Of a stretch of DNA of 64,000 nucleotides, positions 30,006-38,061 are shown piece by piece. Origin of the DNA: Azospirillum sp. OGB3. GTDB taxonomy: Bacteria; Pseudomonadota; Alphaproteobacteria; Azospirillales; Azospirillaceae. The notes below the pieces were generated by a model that did no database searches, had not been told where the DNA came from, and worked only from the letters and a program-made list of their open reading frames with translations. The position numbers and the translations under genes are program-made. The stretch spans positions 124,001 to 188,000 of the forward strand of contig NZ_JACHYN010000012.1 in assembly GCF_014192915.1 (NCBI RefSeq), written 5' to 3'. How positions within the stretch are numbered: the first letter of the stretch is position 1; every line of letters starts with the position of its first letter.

Positions 30006-30021
30006 TGGCACGCGGATTGCT
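30006..30021 (+). promoter_or_regulatory. Sigma54 (-24/-12) promoter of the importer operon
   Basis: TGGCACG-N4-TTGCT at 30006-30021 matches the RpoN consensus completely, with GG and GC at the standard spacing. Transcription should start near 30032, followed by GGGAGG at 30045-30050 and the ATG at 30061. The PgtA-like regulator at 24830-26173 is the natural activator. Confidence 0.88.
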
Positions 30022-30060
30022 GAAACGGCCTGCAGAAAAACACTGGGAGGAACCATACCT

Positions 30061-31407
30061 ATGTCTCGCACGCTGCACGGCGTCGCGGCCGCCCTGGCCG
30101 TCCTGCTCGCTTCCAGCACCGCCGCCTTCGCCCAGGACCCGTCGGGCAAGCTGGTCGTCGTCACCTCCTTCCCGAAGGACCTGACCAGCGCCTTCCAGCA
30201 GGCCTTTCAGAAGGCTTACCCGAAGGTCACGCTGGAGGTTCTGAACCGCAACACCAACGCGGGCGTGAAGTATCTCCAGGAGACGGCGTCGAACAACGGC
30301 ACCGACCTGTTCTGGGCCTCCGCCCCCGACGCCTTCGAGGTGCTGAAGGGCGCCAACCTGCTGCAGGCCTACAAGCCGAAGGTCGAGGGCATTCCGGAGA
30401 AGGTCGGCGCCTACCCGATCAACGATCCGGAGGGCATGTACGCCGGCTTCGCCGCCTCGGGCTACGGCATCATGTGGAACAGCCGTTACATGAAGGCCAA
30501 CGAGTTGCCGGCCCCCAAGGAGTGGTCGGACCTCGCCAAGCCGGTCTATTACGACCACGTCGCCATCTCCGCCCCGTCGCGCTCCGGCACCACGCACCTG
30601 ACCATTGAGACCATCCTCCAGGGCGAGGGCTGGGAGAAGGGCTGGCGGACCAACAAGGAGATCGCCGGCAACTACCGCACCATCACCGAGCGCAGCTTCG
30701 GCGTTCCGGACGGCGTGAACTCCGGCAGCTTCGGCATCGGCATCGTGATCGACTTCTTCGCGCTGTCGTCCCAGGCCTCGGGCTTCCCGGTGGAGTTCGT
30801 CTATCCGACGGTCACCACCATCGTGCCGGCCAACATCGGCATCGTGAAGAACGCCCCCAACAAGGCCGCCGCCGAGACCTTCGTCGACTTCATCCTGTCG
30901 CCGCAGGGCCAGGAGGTGCTGCTGCAGCCGGCCATCCGCCGCCTGCCGGTCAATCCGGCCACCTACGCCAAGGCCCCGGCCGACTACCCGAACCCGTTCA
31001 AGGACACCTCGCTCGGCTCGCAGGTGAACTTCGACGTCGAGGTGTCGCAGGCCCGCTACAACGTGGTGGACGCGCTGTTCGACCAGCTCATCACCTTCCA
31101 GCTCGACGGGCTGAAGGCGGCGACCCGCGCCATCCATCAGGCGGACGCCGCGCTCGCCAAGAAGCCCAACGACAAGGGCAAGGCGCTGCTGGCCGAGGCG
31201 CGCGACCTCGTCGCCGTCATGCCGGTGACCGCCCAGGAGGCCGCCGACCCGCAGCTGGCCGGCGCCTTCACGGTGGAGCGCAAGAGCGCCACCGACGCCG
31301 TTCCGGAGCGCCAGGCCCAGGTCGAGCAGAAGTGGGCCGCCTTCGCCAAGGACAACTACGCCGCCGCCCGCAAGAAGGCCGAAGAGGCCCTGGCGCTGGC
31401 CCGCTGA
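30061..31407 (+). CDS. ABC transporter periplasmic substrate-binding protein (PgtC-like family)
   Basis: This 448-aa secreted binding protein has a clear signal peptide ending AAFAQ (about residue 25). The mature part starts KLVVVTSFPKDLTSAFQQAF, the iron/organophosphate class II binding-protein fold. Its strong similarity to the sensory protein at 20999 (shared FWASAPDAFEVLK, PINDPEG, APSRSGTTHL, RSFGVPDGVNSGSFG) implies the same ligand. It has a helical C-terminal extension beyond the usual 340-residue length. GGGAGG lies 10 nt before ATG 30061. It is the first gene of the sigma54-controlled importer operon. An internal hairpin at 31424-31446 probably favours excess binding protein over the membrane parts. 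Confidence 0.9.
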   Translation: MSRTLHGVAAALAVLLASSTAAFAQDPSGKLVVVTSFPKDLTSAFQQAFQKAYPKVTLEVLNRNTNAGVKYLQETASNNGTDLFWASAPDAFEVLKGANLLQAYKPKVEGIPEKVGAYPINDPEGMYAGFAASGYGIMWNSRYMKANELPAPKEWSDLAKPVYYDHVAISAPSRSGTTHLTIETILQGEGWEKGWRTNKEIAGNYRTITERSFGVPDGVNSGSFGIGIVIDFFALSSQASGFPVEFVYPTVTTIVPANIGIVKNAPNKAAAETFVDFILSPQGQEVLLQPAIRRLPVNPATYAKAPADYPNPFKDTSLGSQVNFDVEVSQARYNVVDALFDQLITFQLDGLKAATRAIHQADAALAKKPNDKGKALLAEARDLVAVMPVTAQEAADPQLAGAFTVERKSATDAVPERQAQVEQKWAAFAKDNYAAARKKAEEALALAR

Positions 31408-31423
31408 CCCGAGCGTGACGGGA

Positions 31424-31446
31424 GGGGCGCCCCGCGCGGGCGCCCC
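31424..31446 (+). other. Intercistronic hairpin
   Basis: GGGGCGCCC (31424-31432) pairs with GGGCGCCCC (31438-31446) around a 5-nt loop, 17 nt after the binding-protein stop. With no T run, it likely stabilises or partly attenuates mRNA, as is common between binding-protein and permease genes. Confidence 0.65.
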
Positions 31447-31482
31447 GCCTCGCCTTCTCCCCCGATACCATTGGGCTGAACC

Positions 31483-33195
31483 ATGACGTCTCTTGCGCTC
31501 ACGCGCGAAAGCATCGCGCGCGTGCGGCCGGGGCCGGCGGTGGCGGCTGTGCTGATCGCGCTGTTCCTGCTGCTGTTCCTCGTCGTGCCGGTCGTCCAGG
31601 TCATCTTCGTCGCCTTCCAGGACAAGACGACCGGGGCCTTCACCCTGATCAACTTCGCCGACTTCTTCCGGAACGACCTGTTCATGCGGTCGTTCTGGAA
31701 TTCCTTCTACGTCTCCGCCATGTCGGTGGTGGTGGCAAGCGCGCTGGCCCTGCCGCTGGCCTACCTGACGACGCGCTTCGAGTTCCGCGGCGCCGTGCTG
31801 ATCCAGAGCCTGGGCATCATCCCGCTGATCATGCCGCCCTTCATCGGCGCCGTCGCGATGCAGCTCCTGTTCGGGCGCAACGGCACGGTCAACCTGCTGC
31901 TGCGCGACCATTTCGGCATCTCCATTCCGTTCATGGAGGGGCTGAACGGCGTCATCTTCGTGCAGAGCATCCACTATTTCCCGTTCATCCTCATCAACCT
32001 GTCGGCCAGCCTGAAGAACATCGACCGGGCGATGGAGGAATCGGCGCAGAACCTCGGCTGCCACGGCTTCCGGCTGTTCCGCCGCATCGTCTTCCCGCTG
32101 GCCATGCCGGGCTACGTCGCCGGGGCGTCGCTGGTCTTCATCAAGGTGTTCGACGATCTCGGCACGCCGCTGCTGCTCAACGTCAACGACATGCTGGCGC
32201 CGCAGGCCTACCTGCGCATCTCCTCCATCGGCATCGCCGACCCGATGGGCTACGTGATCTCGGTGGTGCTGATCGTCTGCTCGCTGCTCGCCCTCTGGGT
32301 GTCGGCGCTGGCGATGAAGGGCAAGGACTACGCGACCGTCCAGCGCGGCGGCGGCGGTCTGGCCCGTCGGCGCATGAAGCCGCTGGAGCTGGTGGCGGCC
32401 TACGCCGTCGTTCTGCTGATCCTGGTGCTGGTGCTGGCGCCGCACATCGGCCTGACGCTGCTGTCCTTCGCGACGATCTGGTCCTTCAGCCCGTTCCCCG
32501 ACGCTTTCACGATGAAGCATTACGGGACGGTCTTCCTGGAGAGCGGCCAGTACATCACCAACACGCTGCTCTACGCCTCGCTGGCCGCACTGCTCGACGT
32601 GGTGATCGGCACGGCCATCGCCTATCTGGTGCTGCGCAGCAAGCTGCCGGGCCGGCAATGGCTGGACTACATCGCCATGGCGGCGCTGGCGGTTCCGGGC
32701 GTGGTGCTGGGCATCGGCTATCTGCGCAGCTTCTACGACGTGCCCATGCCCTTCACCGGGCAGCCGCTGTCCGGCTTCTGGCTGATCCTGGTCTTCGCGC
32801 TGGCGATCCGCCGCCTGCCCTACGCGCTGCGCGCCTGCACGGCGGCCTTGCAGCAGGTCAGCAACTCGCTGGAGGAAGCGGCCGAGAATCTGGGTGCCAC
32901 CAAGCTGCGTACCATCAGCCGCGTGGTCGTGCCGCTGATGTCCGGCGGCATCCTGGCCGGCTTCGTCACCAGCTTCGCCACCGCGGCGGTCGAGCTGTCG
33001 GCGACCATCATGCTGGTCCATTCGCAGAGCGACGCGCCGCTGGCCTACGGCCTCTACGTCTACATGCAGTCGGCGGCCGGGCGCGGTCCGGGGGCGGCGC
33101 TGGGCGTCTTCGCCGTCGTCATCGTCGGGCTGGGCACCTACCTGTCGCACGTCATCATCGAGCGGGGCCGGCGCGAGCGCGGCCAGGACCATTGA
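31483..33195 (+). CDS. ABC transporter permease, two fused membrane domains (FbpB-like)
   Basis: A 570-aa inner-membrane permease made of two BPD_transp_1 domains. The first domain starts with the helix VAAVLIALFLLLFLVVPVVQ and carries the EAA loop ESAQNLGCHGFRLFRRIVFP (near residue 190). The second follows a cytosolic linker and carries EAAENLGATKLRTISRVVVP (near residue 470). The EAA loops contact the ATPase encoded next. Fused permeases like this occur in ferric-iron, putrescine-like and 2-aminoethylphosphonate/organophosphate importers. It is co-transcribed with the binding-protein and ATPase genes. Confidence 0.92.
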   Translation: MTSLALTRESIARVRPGPAVAAVLIALFLLLFLVVPVVQVIFVAFQDKTTGAFTLINFADFFRNDLFMRSFWNSFYVSAMSVVVASALALPLAYLTTRFEFRGAVLIQSLGIIPLIMPPFIGAVAMQLLFGRNGTVNLLLRDHFGISIPFMEGLNGVIFVQSIHYFPFILINLSASLKNIDRAMEESAQNLGCHGFRLFRRIVFPLAMPGYVAGASLVFIKVFDDLGTPLLLNVNDMLAPQAYLRISSIGIADPMGYVISVVLIVCSLLALWVSALAMKGKDYATVQRGGGGLARRRMKPLELVAAYAVVLLILVLVLAPHIGLTLLSFATIWSFSPFPDAFTMKHYGTVFLESGQYITNTLLYASLAALLDVVIGTAIAYLVLRSKLPGRQWLDYIAMAALAVPGVVLGIGYLRSFYDVPMPFTGQPLSGFWLILVFALAIRRLPYALRACTAALQQVSNSLEEAAENLGATKLRTISRVVVPLMSGGILAGFVTSFATAAVELSATIMLVHSQSDAPLAYGLYVYMQSAAGRGPGAALGVFAVVIVGLGTYLSHVIIERGRRERGQDH

Positions 33196-33209
33196 GGGGA
33201 ACCGCCACC

Positions 33210-34325
33210 ATGAACCATCAATTCTCCCCCACCTCCTTGGCCGCCGGGATGGAGAGCGTCGGCGTCCGCATCGACGGCGTGGACCTGTCCTACGGCAGCC
33301 ACCGCGTGCTGAAGGACATCCATCTCGACATCAAGCCGGGCGAGTTCTTCGCCTTCCTCGGCCCGTCGGGCTGCGGCAAGACCACGCTGCTGCGGCTGAT
33401 CGCCGGCTTCAACACGGCGCAGCGCGGGGCGGTGACGATCGGCGGGCGCGACATCTCGGGCCTGCCGGCGCACAAGCGCGACGTCGGCATGGTGTTCCAG
33501 AGCTACGCGCTGTGGCCGCACATGACGGTGCGCCGCAACGTCGCCTTCGGGCTGGAGGAGCGGCGCGTGCCGCGCGCGGAGATCGAGCGGCGGGTGGACG
33601 CGGCGCTCGACCTCGTCGGGCTGAAGCATCTGGCCGATCGCCGGCCGTCGCAGCTCTCTGGCGGCCAGCAGCAGCGCGTCGCGCTGGCCCGCACCATCGT
33701 GATCGAGCCGAAGGTGCTGCTGCTGGACGAGCCGCTGTCGAACCTGGACGCCAAGCTGCGCGTGCAGATGCGCCAGGAGCTGCTGAGCCTCCAACGCAAG
33801 CTGGGGCTGACCACCATCTTCGTCACCCACGACCAGGAGGAGGCCAACACCATCTGCGACCGCATCGCGGTGATGGAGGACGGCATCGTCCAGCAGGTGG
33901 GCACCCCGCAGGAGCTGTACGACCACCCGGCCAACCTGTTCGTCGCCGGCTTCCTCGGCACCGCCAACGTGCTGGAGGGGCAGGTGCGCGCCGTGGACGG
34001 CGGGACGGTCTTCGTCATGGGCGGCGGCGTGGCGATCCCGCTCCCGCGCGGCGTGGAGCCGGGGGCCGAGGGCAAGCTGATGTTCCGGCCGCAGAACCTC
34101 TTCATCCGCCAGGATGGCGGGGAGCCGCGCGACGGCCATGTCCGGCTGGTGGGCGTGGTGCGGCATCGCGAGTTCCTGGGCGCCTCGATCCGCTACGCGG
34201 TGGACATCGGGGGGCAGCAGGTGCAGGTTGACGCCCCGCACCAGGCCGGCGACGCGCTGCTGCCGACCGACACCCCGATCACCCTCGACCTCGCGGCCGA
34301 CAAGGCCCGCTTCCTGCGCCGATAG
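33210..34325 (+). CDS. ABC transporter ATP-binding protein
   Basis: The 371-aa ATPase has Walker A GPSGCGKTT, the Q-loop in MVFQSYALWPHMTV, signature LSGGQQQRVALAR, Walker B VLLLDEPLSNLD and switch His in FVTHDQEEA. A C-terminal TOBE-type regulatory domain (about residues 290-371) follows, as in the FbpC/PotA/UgpC group. ATG 33210 has GAGGGG 7-8 nt upstream and lies 14 nt after the permease stop. It energises the importer described above. Confidence 0.93.
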   Translation: MNHQFSPTSLAAGMESVGVRIDGVDLSYGSHRVLKDIHLDIKPGEFFAFLGPSGCGKTTLLRLIAGFNTAQRGAVTIGGRDISGLPAHKRDVGMVFQSYALWPHMTVRRNVAFGLEERRVPRAEIERRVDAALDLVGLKHLADRRPSQLSGGQQQRVALARTIVIEPKVLLLDEPLSNLDAKLRVQMRQELLSLQRKLGLTTIFVTHDQEEANTICDRIAVMEDGIVQQVGTPQELYDHPANLFVAGFLGTANVLEGQVRAVDGGTVFVMGGGVAIPLPRGVEPGAEGKLMFRPQNLFIRQDGGEPRDGHVRLVGVVRHREFLGASIRYAVDIGGQQVQVDAPHQAGDALLPTDTPITLDLAADKARFLRR

Positions 34326-34338
34326 GAGCCGCACTCCG

Positions 34339-35034
34339 GTGACCAGCCTTCCCAACCGCATTCCGTTCCGTGCCGTCGCGTTCGACCTCGACGGCACGCT
34401 GGTGGACAGCGCCGCCGACCTGATGCACGCCTCCAACGCCCTGCTGGCCGAGCTGGGCCGCCCGCCGGTCGATCTGCCGGCGGTGCGCTCCTTCATCGGC
34501 GACGGGGTGGCCAAGCTGGTGGAGCGGGTCCTCGCCGCCACCGGCGGCCTGCCCGGAGCGGAGGAGACGGCGGCCCACACCCGCCGCTTCCTGGCCATCT
34601 ACGAGGCCGACCCCAGCGCCCACAGCGCGCTCTATCCCGGCGTGGCGGAGACACTGACGGCGCTGTCCGCAGCCGGGCTGAAACTGGGCGTGTGCACCAA
34701 CAAGCCGATGGCGGCGACCCGGCGGCTGCTCGCCGACCTCGGCATCGCCGACCGCTTCACGGCGGTGGTCGGCGGGGACAGCTTCCCCACCCGCAAGCCC
34801 TCGCCGGAGCCGGTGCTCGGCCTGCTCGCCCTGATGGATGTCCGCCCCGAGGAGACCGTCTTCGTCGGCGACAACGAGCATGACGTGGCCGCCGCCCGCG
34901 CCGCCGGGGTGGCGCGGGTGCTGGTTCTGCGCTACGGCTACGCGCGGGTGCCGCTCGACAGCCTTCCCCACGACGGCATCCTGGAGCGTTTCGGCGACCT
35001 GACGGGGGCGCTGTCCGCGACCTCGGCATGCTGA
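34339..35034 (+). CDS. HAD-family phosphatase (phosphoglycolate phosphatase-like)
   Basis: The 231-aa HAD hydrolase has motif I FDLDGTLVDS (nucleophile Asp and acid/base Asp), motif II Thr in VCTNKP, motif III Lys in RKPSPEPV and motif IV VGDNEHD. The helical cap and length match phosphoglycolate phosphatase (Gph), which dephosphorylates 2-phosphoglycolate. GTG 34339 has AGGAG 10 nt upstream and lies 13 nt after the ATPase gene, so it belongs to the importer operon. That context suggests dephosphorylation of an imported C2/C3 phosphate ester rather than housekeeping DNA-repair salvage. Confidence 0.86.
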   Translation: MTSLPNRIPFRAVAFDLDGTLVDSAADLMHASNALLAELGRPPVDLPAVRSFIGDGVAKLVERVLAATGGLPGAEETAAHTRRFLAIYEADPSAHSALYPGVAETLTALSAAGLKLGVCTNKPMAATRRLLADLGIADRFTAVVGGDSFPTRKPSPEPVLGLLALMDVRPEETVFVGDNEHDVAAARAAGVARVLVLRYGYARVPLDSLPHDGILERFGDLTGALSATSAC

Positions 35035-35582
35035 ACCGTCTCGTCTTCTGCCGGCATGGCGAGACGGAGAGCAACGTCGGCGGCTGGCTCGCCGGATCGC
35101 GCGATGTGTCGCTGACCGAGCGCGGGCGGGCGCAGGCCCACGCCGCCGCCGCGGCGCTGGCCGCCCAGGGGAGCCCGGTCGCCGCCATTCATTCCAGCCC
35201 ACAGCGGCGCGCGCTGGAAACCGCCGGCGTCATCGGCGCGGCGCTGGGTCTTCCAGTGACCGTCGTCCCTGGTCTGGAGGAGCGGCGCTGGGGCGATCTG
35301 GAAGGGGGCGCCGTCCCGGCGGACCTCCTGCGCGAAGAGGTGCCGGGCGGCGAAAGCCTCACGGCCTTCCAGGCCCGCGTCGCCGCCGCGCTGGACGGCT
35401 TGCCGGTTCCGGCGGACGGCCGCCCGCCGCTGGTGGTGGCGCACGCCGGCACGTGGCACGCGCTGTGCCGCTGGCTGGGCCTCGCCCCGGACACGCTGTG
35501 GCCGCCCAACGCGATGCCAGTCACGCTGGAGCGCGCCGGGATTTTTGAAAGCGTCGGAGTGCCTGTCAGCGGATCTCGATGA
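35028..35582 (+). CDS. Histidine phosphatase family protein (phosphoglycerate mutase-like)
   Basis: A 184-aa protein with the family signature CRHGETESN (phospho-acceptor His near residue 9), a conserved Arg and Glu in the middle (SPQRRALET, EERRWGDLEG) and the second His in VVAHAGTWH. It is probably a phosphatase rather than a true mutase given its small size. Its start overlaps the HAD stop by 7 nt, implying coupled translation as the last gene of the importer operon. Likely substrates are phosphorylated small molecules; nothing here fixes which. Confidence 0.85.
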   Translation: MLNRLVFCRHGETESNVGGWLAGSRDVSLTERGRAQAHAAAAALAAQGSPVAAIHSSPQRRALETAGVIGAALGLPVTVVPGLEERRWGDLEGGAVPADLLREEVPGGESLTAFQARVAAALDGLPVPADGRPPLVVAHAGTWHALCRWLGLAPDTLWPPNAMPVTLERAGIFESVGVPVSGSR

Positions 35583-35730
35583 GGTCCGTCAACTCGCGCA
35601 CGACCAGTTCCAGGCTGTCGGCCACCGCCTCGCAGGACACCCGTTCCTCCGGGGTGGTGAAGTCGGCGGAGCGCAGGGTGGCGATCTGCTCCTTCAACCG
35701 GCCGATGTAGGCGATCAGCTTTTCTTCCAT
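35566..35730 (-). CDS. Small conserved-looking hypothetical protein, 54 aa
   Basis: A short acidic helical protein starting MEEKLIAYIGRLKEQIATL and ending VVRELTDLIEIR, with no signal or membrane segment. I do not recognise a family. The frame remains open upstream to 35829, but the part before ATG 35730 is Pro/Arg-rich and unlike a coding sequence. Its end overlaps the end of the histidine phosphatase gene by 17 nt in convergent orientation. The helical periodicity and reasonable amino-acid composition favour a real gene. Confidence 0.5.
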   Translation of the reverse strand: MEEKLIAYIGRLKEQIATLRSADFTTPEERVSCEAVADSLELVVRELTDLIEIR

Positions 35731-35848
35731 GCCCGGACCCCGTGGCGCGAGAGGCTTCCCACTAGGATAACAGGCGAGCGGGGGCTTTGGCGCCCGGATT
35801 CTCCACCGAAGGGCGGAGGCCGGTGCCAAAGATCGATCGGCGGTGCCG

Positions 35849-37357
35849 TCACAAGGGCTTGATGCCCTGCCGGTAGGTGAACAGATCGGCCTTGTCGTAG
35901 TCGGTCTTCACCCGGCGCAGCCGGGCGTAATTGCCACCGTAATAGGCCGACAACCAGTCCTTCAGGGACGGATCGGGGAAGTTCTGGAAGGCGCCCGCCG
36001 CCTTGGTGGCCGTGTTGACGGTGGCGTAGAACCGCTCCTGCCACGCCAGATTCTCGTCCACCAGGGACTTCGGGTCCTTCCGGTTCCACCAGTTCACTTC
36101 GGAGGAGAACAGCCAGTCGTAGCCGCGGTGGACGTAGGCGGTCGCGTCCGCCGCCGTGGCGTTGACCTTGCCGCCCACCTGGAAGAACTTGAAGGCGTTG
36201 GCCATGCTGGTGCCCGGCATGCGCTCGGCGAGCCGGATCATGGTGGCGACGGACTCGGGCGTGATGTCCGCCGCCCTCATGTAGGAGGATTTCTCCTGAT
36301 AGAAGTAGGGGTAGGTGAATTCGCTCAGCAGGTCCTGCGCCGGCCAATAGGCGATGTCGCGGTCGATCCGCGTCTTCGACGCCTTTTCAAGGACCGGGCC
36401 GATGATCGCCTCGACGGTCGTGCCGCATTTATGCAATTGGCCGAGGATGGAGACGGTGAGCCGCGGATCGGCGCTGCCGCGCGCCGGCTTGGTGACGTTG
36501 ATCTTGCTGCCGAACTCCGGCGGCGCGTCCGCCAGACGGGTCAGCAGGGTGTGGAGCACCTCGCCCACCTCCGTGGTCCAGGTGATGTCGAAGAAGGTGA
36601 CCGTCTCCACCGGGAAGGTGCGCAGGGTGAAGGACGTGTTGATCCCGAAATTCCCGCCGGCACCGCCGCGGCAGGCCCAGAACAGGTCGCTGCCGTCGCC
36701 GCTGTCCTGGATGTCGGCGTGCAGTGCGCCGTCCGCCGTGACGATGCTCGTGGCTTGAAGCAGGTCCGAGCCCATGCCGAACATGCGCATGTTGAAGCCG
36801 ATGCCGCCGCCCAGCAGGAAGCCCGCCGCCCCCACGGTCGTGCAGCGCCCGTGGGTCACGGTGCGGTTCAGCCGTTCGAGCGCCTGATAGACCATGCCGT
36901 TCAGGGCGCCGCCGCCCACCTTGACCAGCCCGTCCCCGCCGGGCAGGGGGGTGATCGTGCTGAGCGGCGTCATGTCGATGAGCAGGCCGGGAGTGGTGGA
37001 GAAGCCCGCGTAATTGTGCCCGCCGCTGCGCACGGCGAAGCGGGCGCCGTGCTTCCTCACCCAGGCGACGCAGGCCTGCACGTCCGTCTCGCTCGCGCAA
37101 CGCGCGATGGCGGTCGGAAGCGTCCGGAAACGCAGATTGTTCGGGCGGGCGTAATCGTCGAAGAACGGATCGTCGGGCAGCACGACACCGCCCTGAACCG
37201 CCCCGGCCAAGTCCCTGAGCGCCGAGGCCGCGATCCGGCGGTCGCCGGAATCCGCGAGCGCGGGGAAGGGGGCGACGCTGGTGAGCGCCGAGGCAGCGGC
37301 GAAACGGCCCGCCCCGACCAGGAAAGTGCGGCGACTCGGCTGACCAGCATTAAACAT
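35849..37357 (-). CDS. Secreted FAD-binding oxidase of the berberine-bridge (BBE) type
   Basis: A 502-aa PCMH-type flavoprotein. The start SRRTFLVGAGRFAAASAL is a Tat signal, so it folds with FAD before export. The FAD domain contains SGGHNY, whose His is the usual attachment site, and GRCTTVG, whose Cys is the second, so bicovalent flavin is expected. The C-terminal BBE motif (YYGGNYARLRRVKTDYD) is present. Relatives oxidise sugars or alkaloid-like alcohols and make hydrogen peroxide. ATG 37357 has GGGAGGGG 6 nt upstream. The region upstream (37358-37644) is AT-rich, holds ATATAC-N22-GTATAT and a TATACT-like -10, and has no gene. Confidence 0.9.
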   Translation of the reverse strand: MFNAGQPSRRTFLVGAGRFAAASALTSVAPFPALADSGDRRIAASALRDLAGAVQGGVVLPDDPFFDDYARPNNLRFRTLPTAIARCASETDVQACVAWVRKHGARFAVRSGGHNYAGFSTTPGLLIDMTPLSTITPLPGGDGLVKVGGGALNGMVYQALERLNRTVTHGRCTTVGAAGFLLGGGIGFNMRMFGMGSDLLQATSIVTADGALHADIQDSGDGSDLFWACRGGAGGNFGINTSFTLRTFPVETVTFFDITWTTEVGEVLHTLLTRLADAPPEFGSKINVTKPARGSADPRLTVSILGQLHKCGTTVEAIIGPVLEKASKTRIDRDIAYWPAQDLLSEFTYPYFYQEKSSYMRAADITPESVATMIRLAERMPGTSMANAFKFFQVGGKVNATAADATAYVHRGYDWLFSSEVNWWNRKDPKSLVDENLAWQERFYATVNTATKAAGAFQNFPDPSLKDWLSAYYGGNYARLRRVKTDYDKADLFTYRQGIKPL

Positions 37358-37644
37358 AGAATTCCCCTCCCACGGATTATTATGGGAGTATATACAACTT
37401 ATTGGAACTTTCAGGAAGGTATATGCGTTATTTCGGCGATCGAAGCAGGGCAAGGTCGTCGCTTCGGATGTGTTCCGTCAGGCGTGCCCGTTCGAACCGG
37501 CGGCGTTTTGCTGGTGCAAAAGACGCTCGCAGTGCGCCATCGTGACGCCGGATCAAACCAAAGAAATGGAAGAATGAAGCGCAACATCCGGGTTCGGCCG
37601 ATGTGACCGGAACACCATTTTCTCGAACCGGACCTTGAGGAAAA

Positions 37645-37720
37645 TGGTGCCCAGGGACGGAGTCGAACCGCCGACACGGGGATTTTCAGTCCCCTGCTCT
37701 ACCAACTGAGCTACCTGGGC
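37645..37720 (-). tRNA. tRNA-Phe (GAA)
   Basis: On the minus strand a full 76-nt cloverleaf reads GCCCAGG at its 5' end, with D-loop AGCTCAGTTGGTAGAGC, anticodon loop CTGAAAA (anticodon GAA), T-arm with GGTTCGACTCC, and encoded CCA. The acceptor stem pairs GCCCAGG with CCTGGGC. Confidence 0.97.
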
Positions 37721-38061
37721 GCCGCTGCGTGCGGGGGCGTCTTATAAGAAGAACCGGGGCGCTTGTCCAGCGCAATTCGACACCCGTTCGGAAGAGATTT
37801 TTCCAGGCCGGTCAGGTCGGTTGGGGGTGGCGCTACCCCGAAAGTGGTCATACCAGTTTTGACCTGAGTCATGTCGCTCTACCCGCAATGGGGGGATAGT
37901 CCTTTTGCCGCGCGGACAGGACCGAAGCGCCGCCCGGCCATGACCGATTTTCCGTGCGTGCCTTGGATGCTGTTGTCTGAAGGGCTTCAACCCGCCCGCA
38001 TCCGCTGTCCAGGACCGGCCCGAAGGGGCCGGCGGCGCGCCAACCGCAGAGGCGACACGAT
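37721..38061. other. Intergenic region before adhE
   Basis: These 341 bp separate tRNA-Phe from adhE. Several short frames cross the region but look like noise. I see no clear operator or FNR-type box. A GC-rich palindromic patch lies near 38,027-38,042, and GAGGCGA before the ATG is the adhE ribosome-binding site. The adhE promoter must lie here. Confidence 0.5.

Noticed and set aside
29926..33192. 1088-codon minus-strand open frame
   Set aside because: It lies opposite the binding-protein and permease genes; its composition (Arg, Asp, Gln, His) is typical of antisense frames in high-GC DNA.
37645..37720. tRNA-Phe as an island attachment site
   Set aside because: There is no integrase nearby, and I found no repeat of the tRNA 3' end elsewhere in the window.
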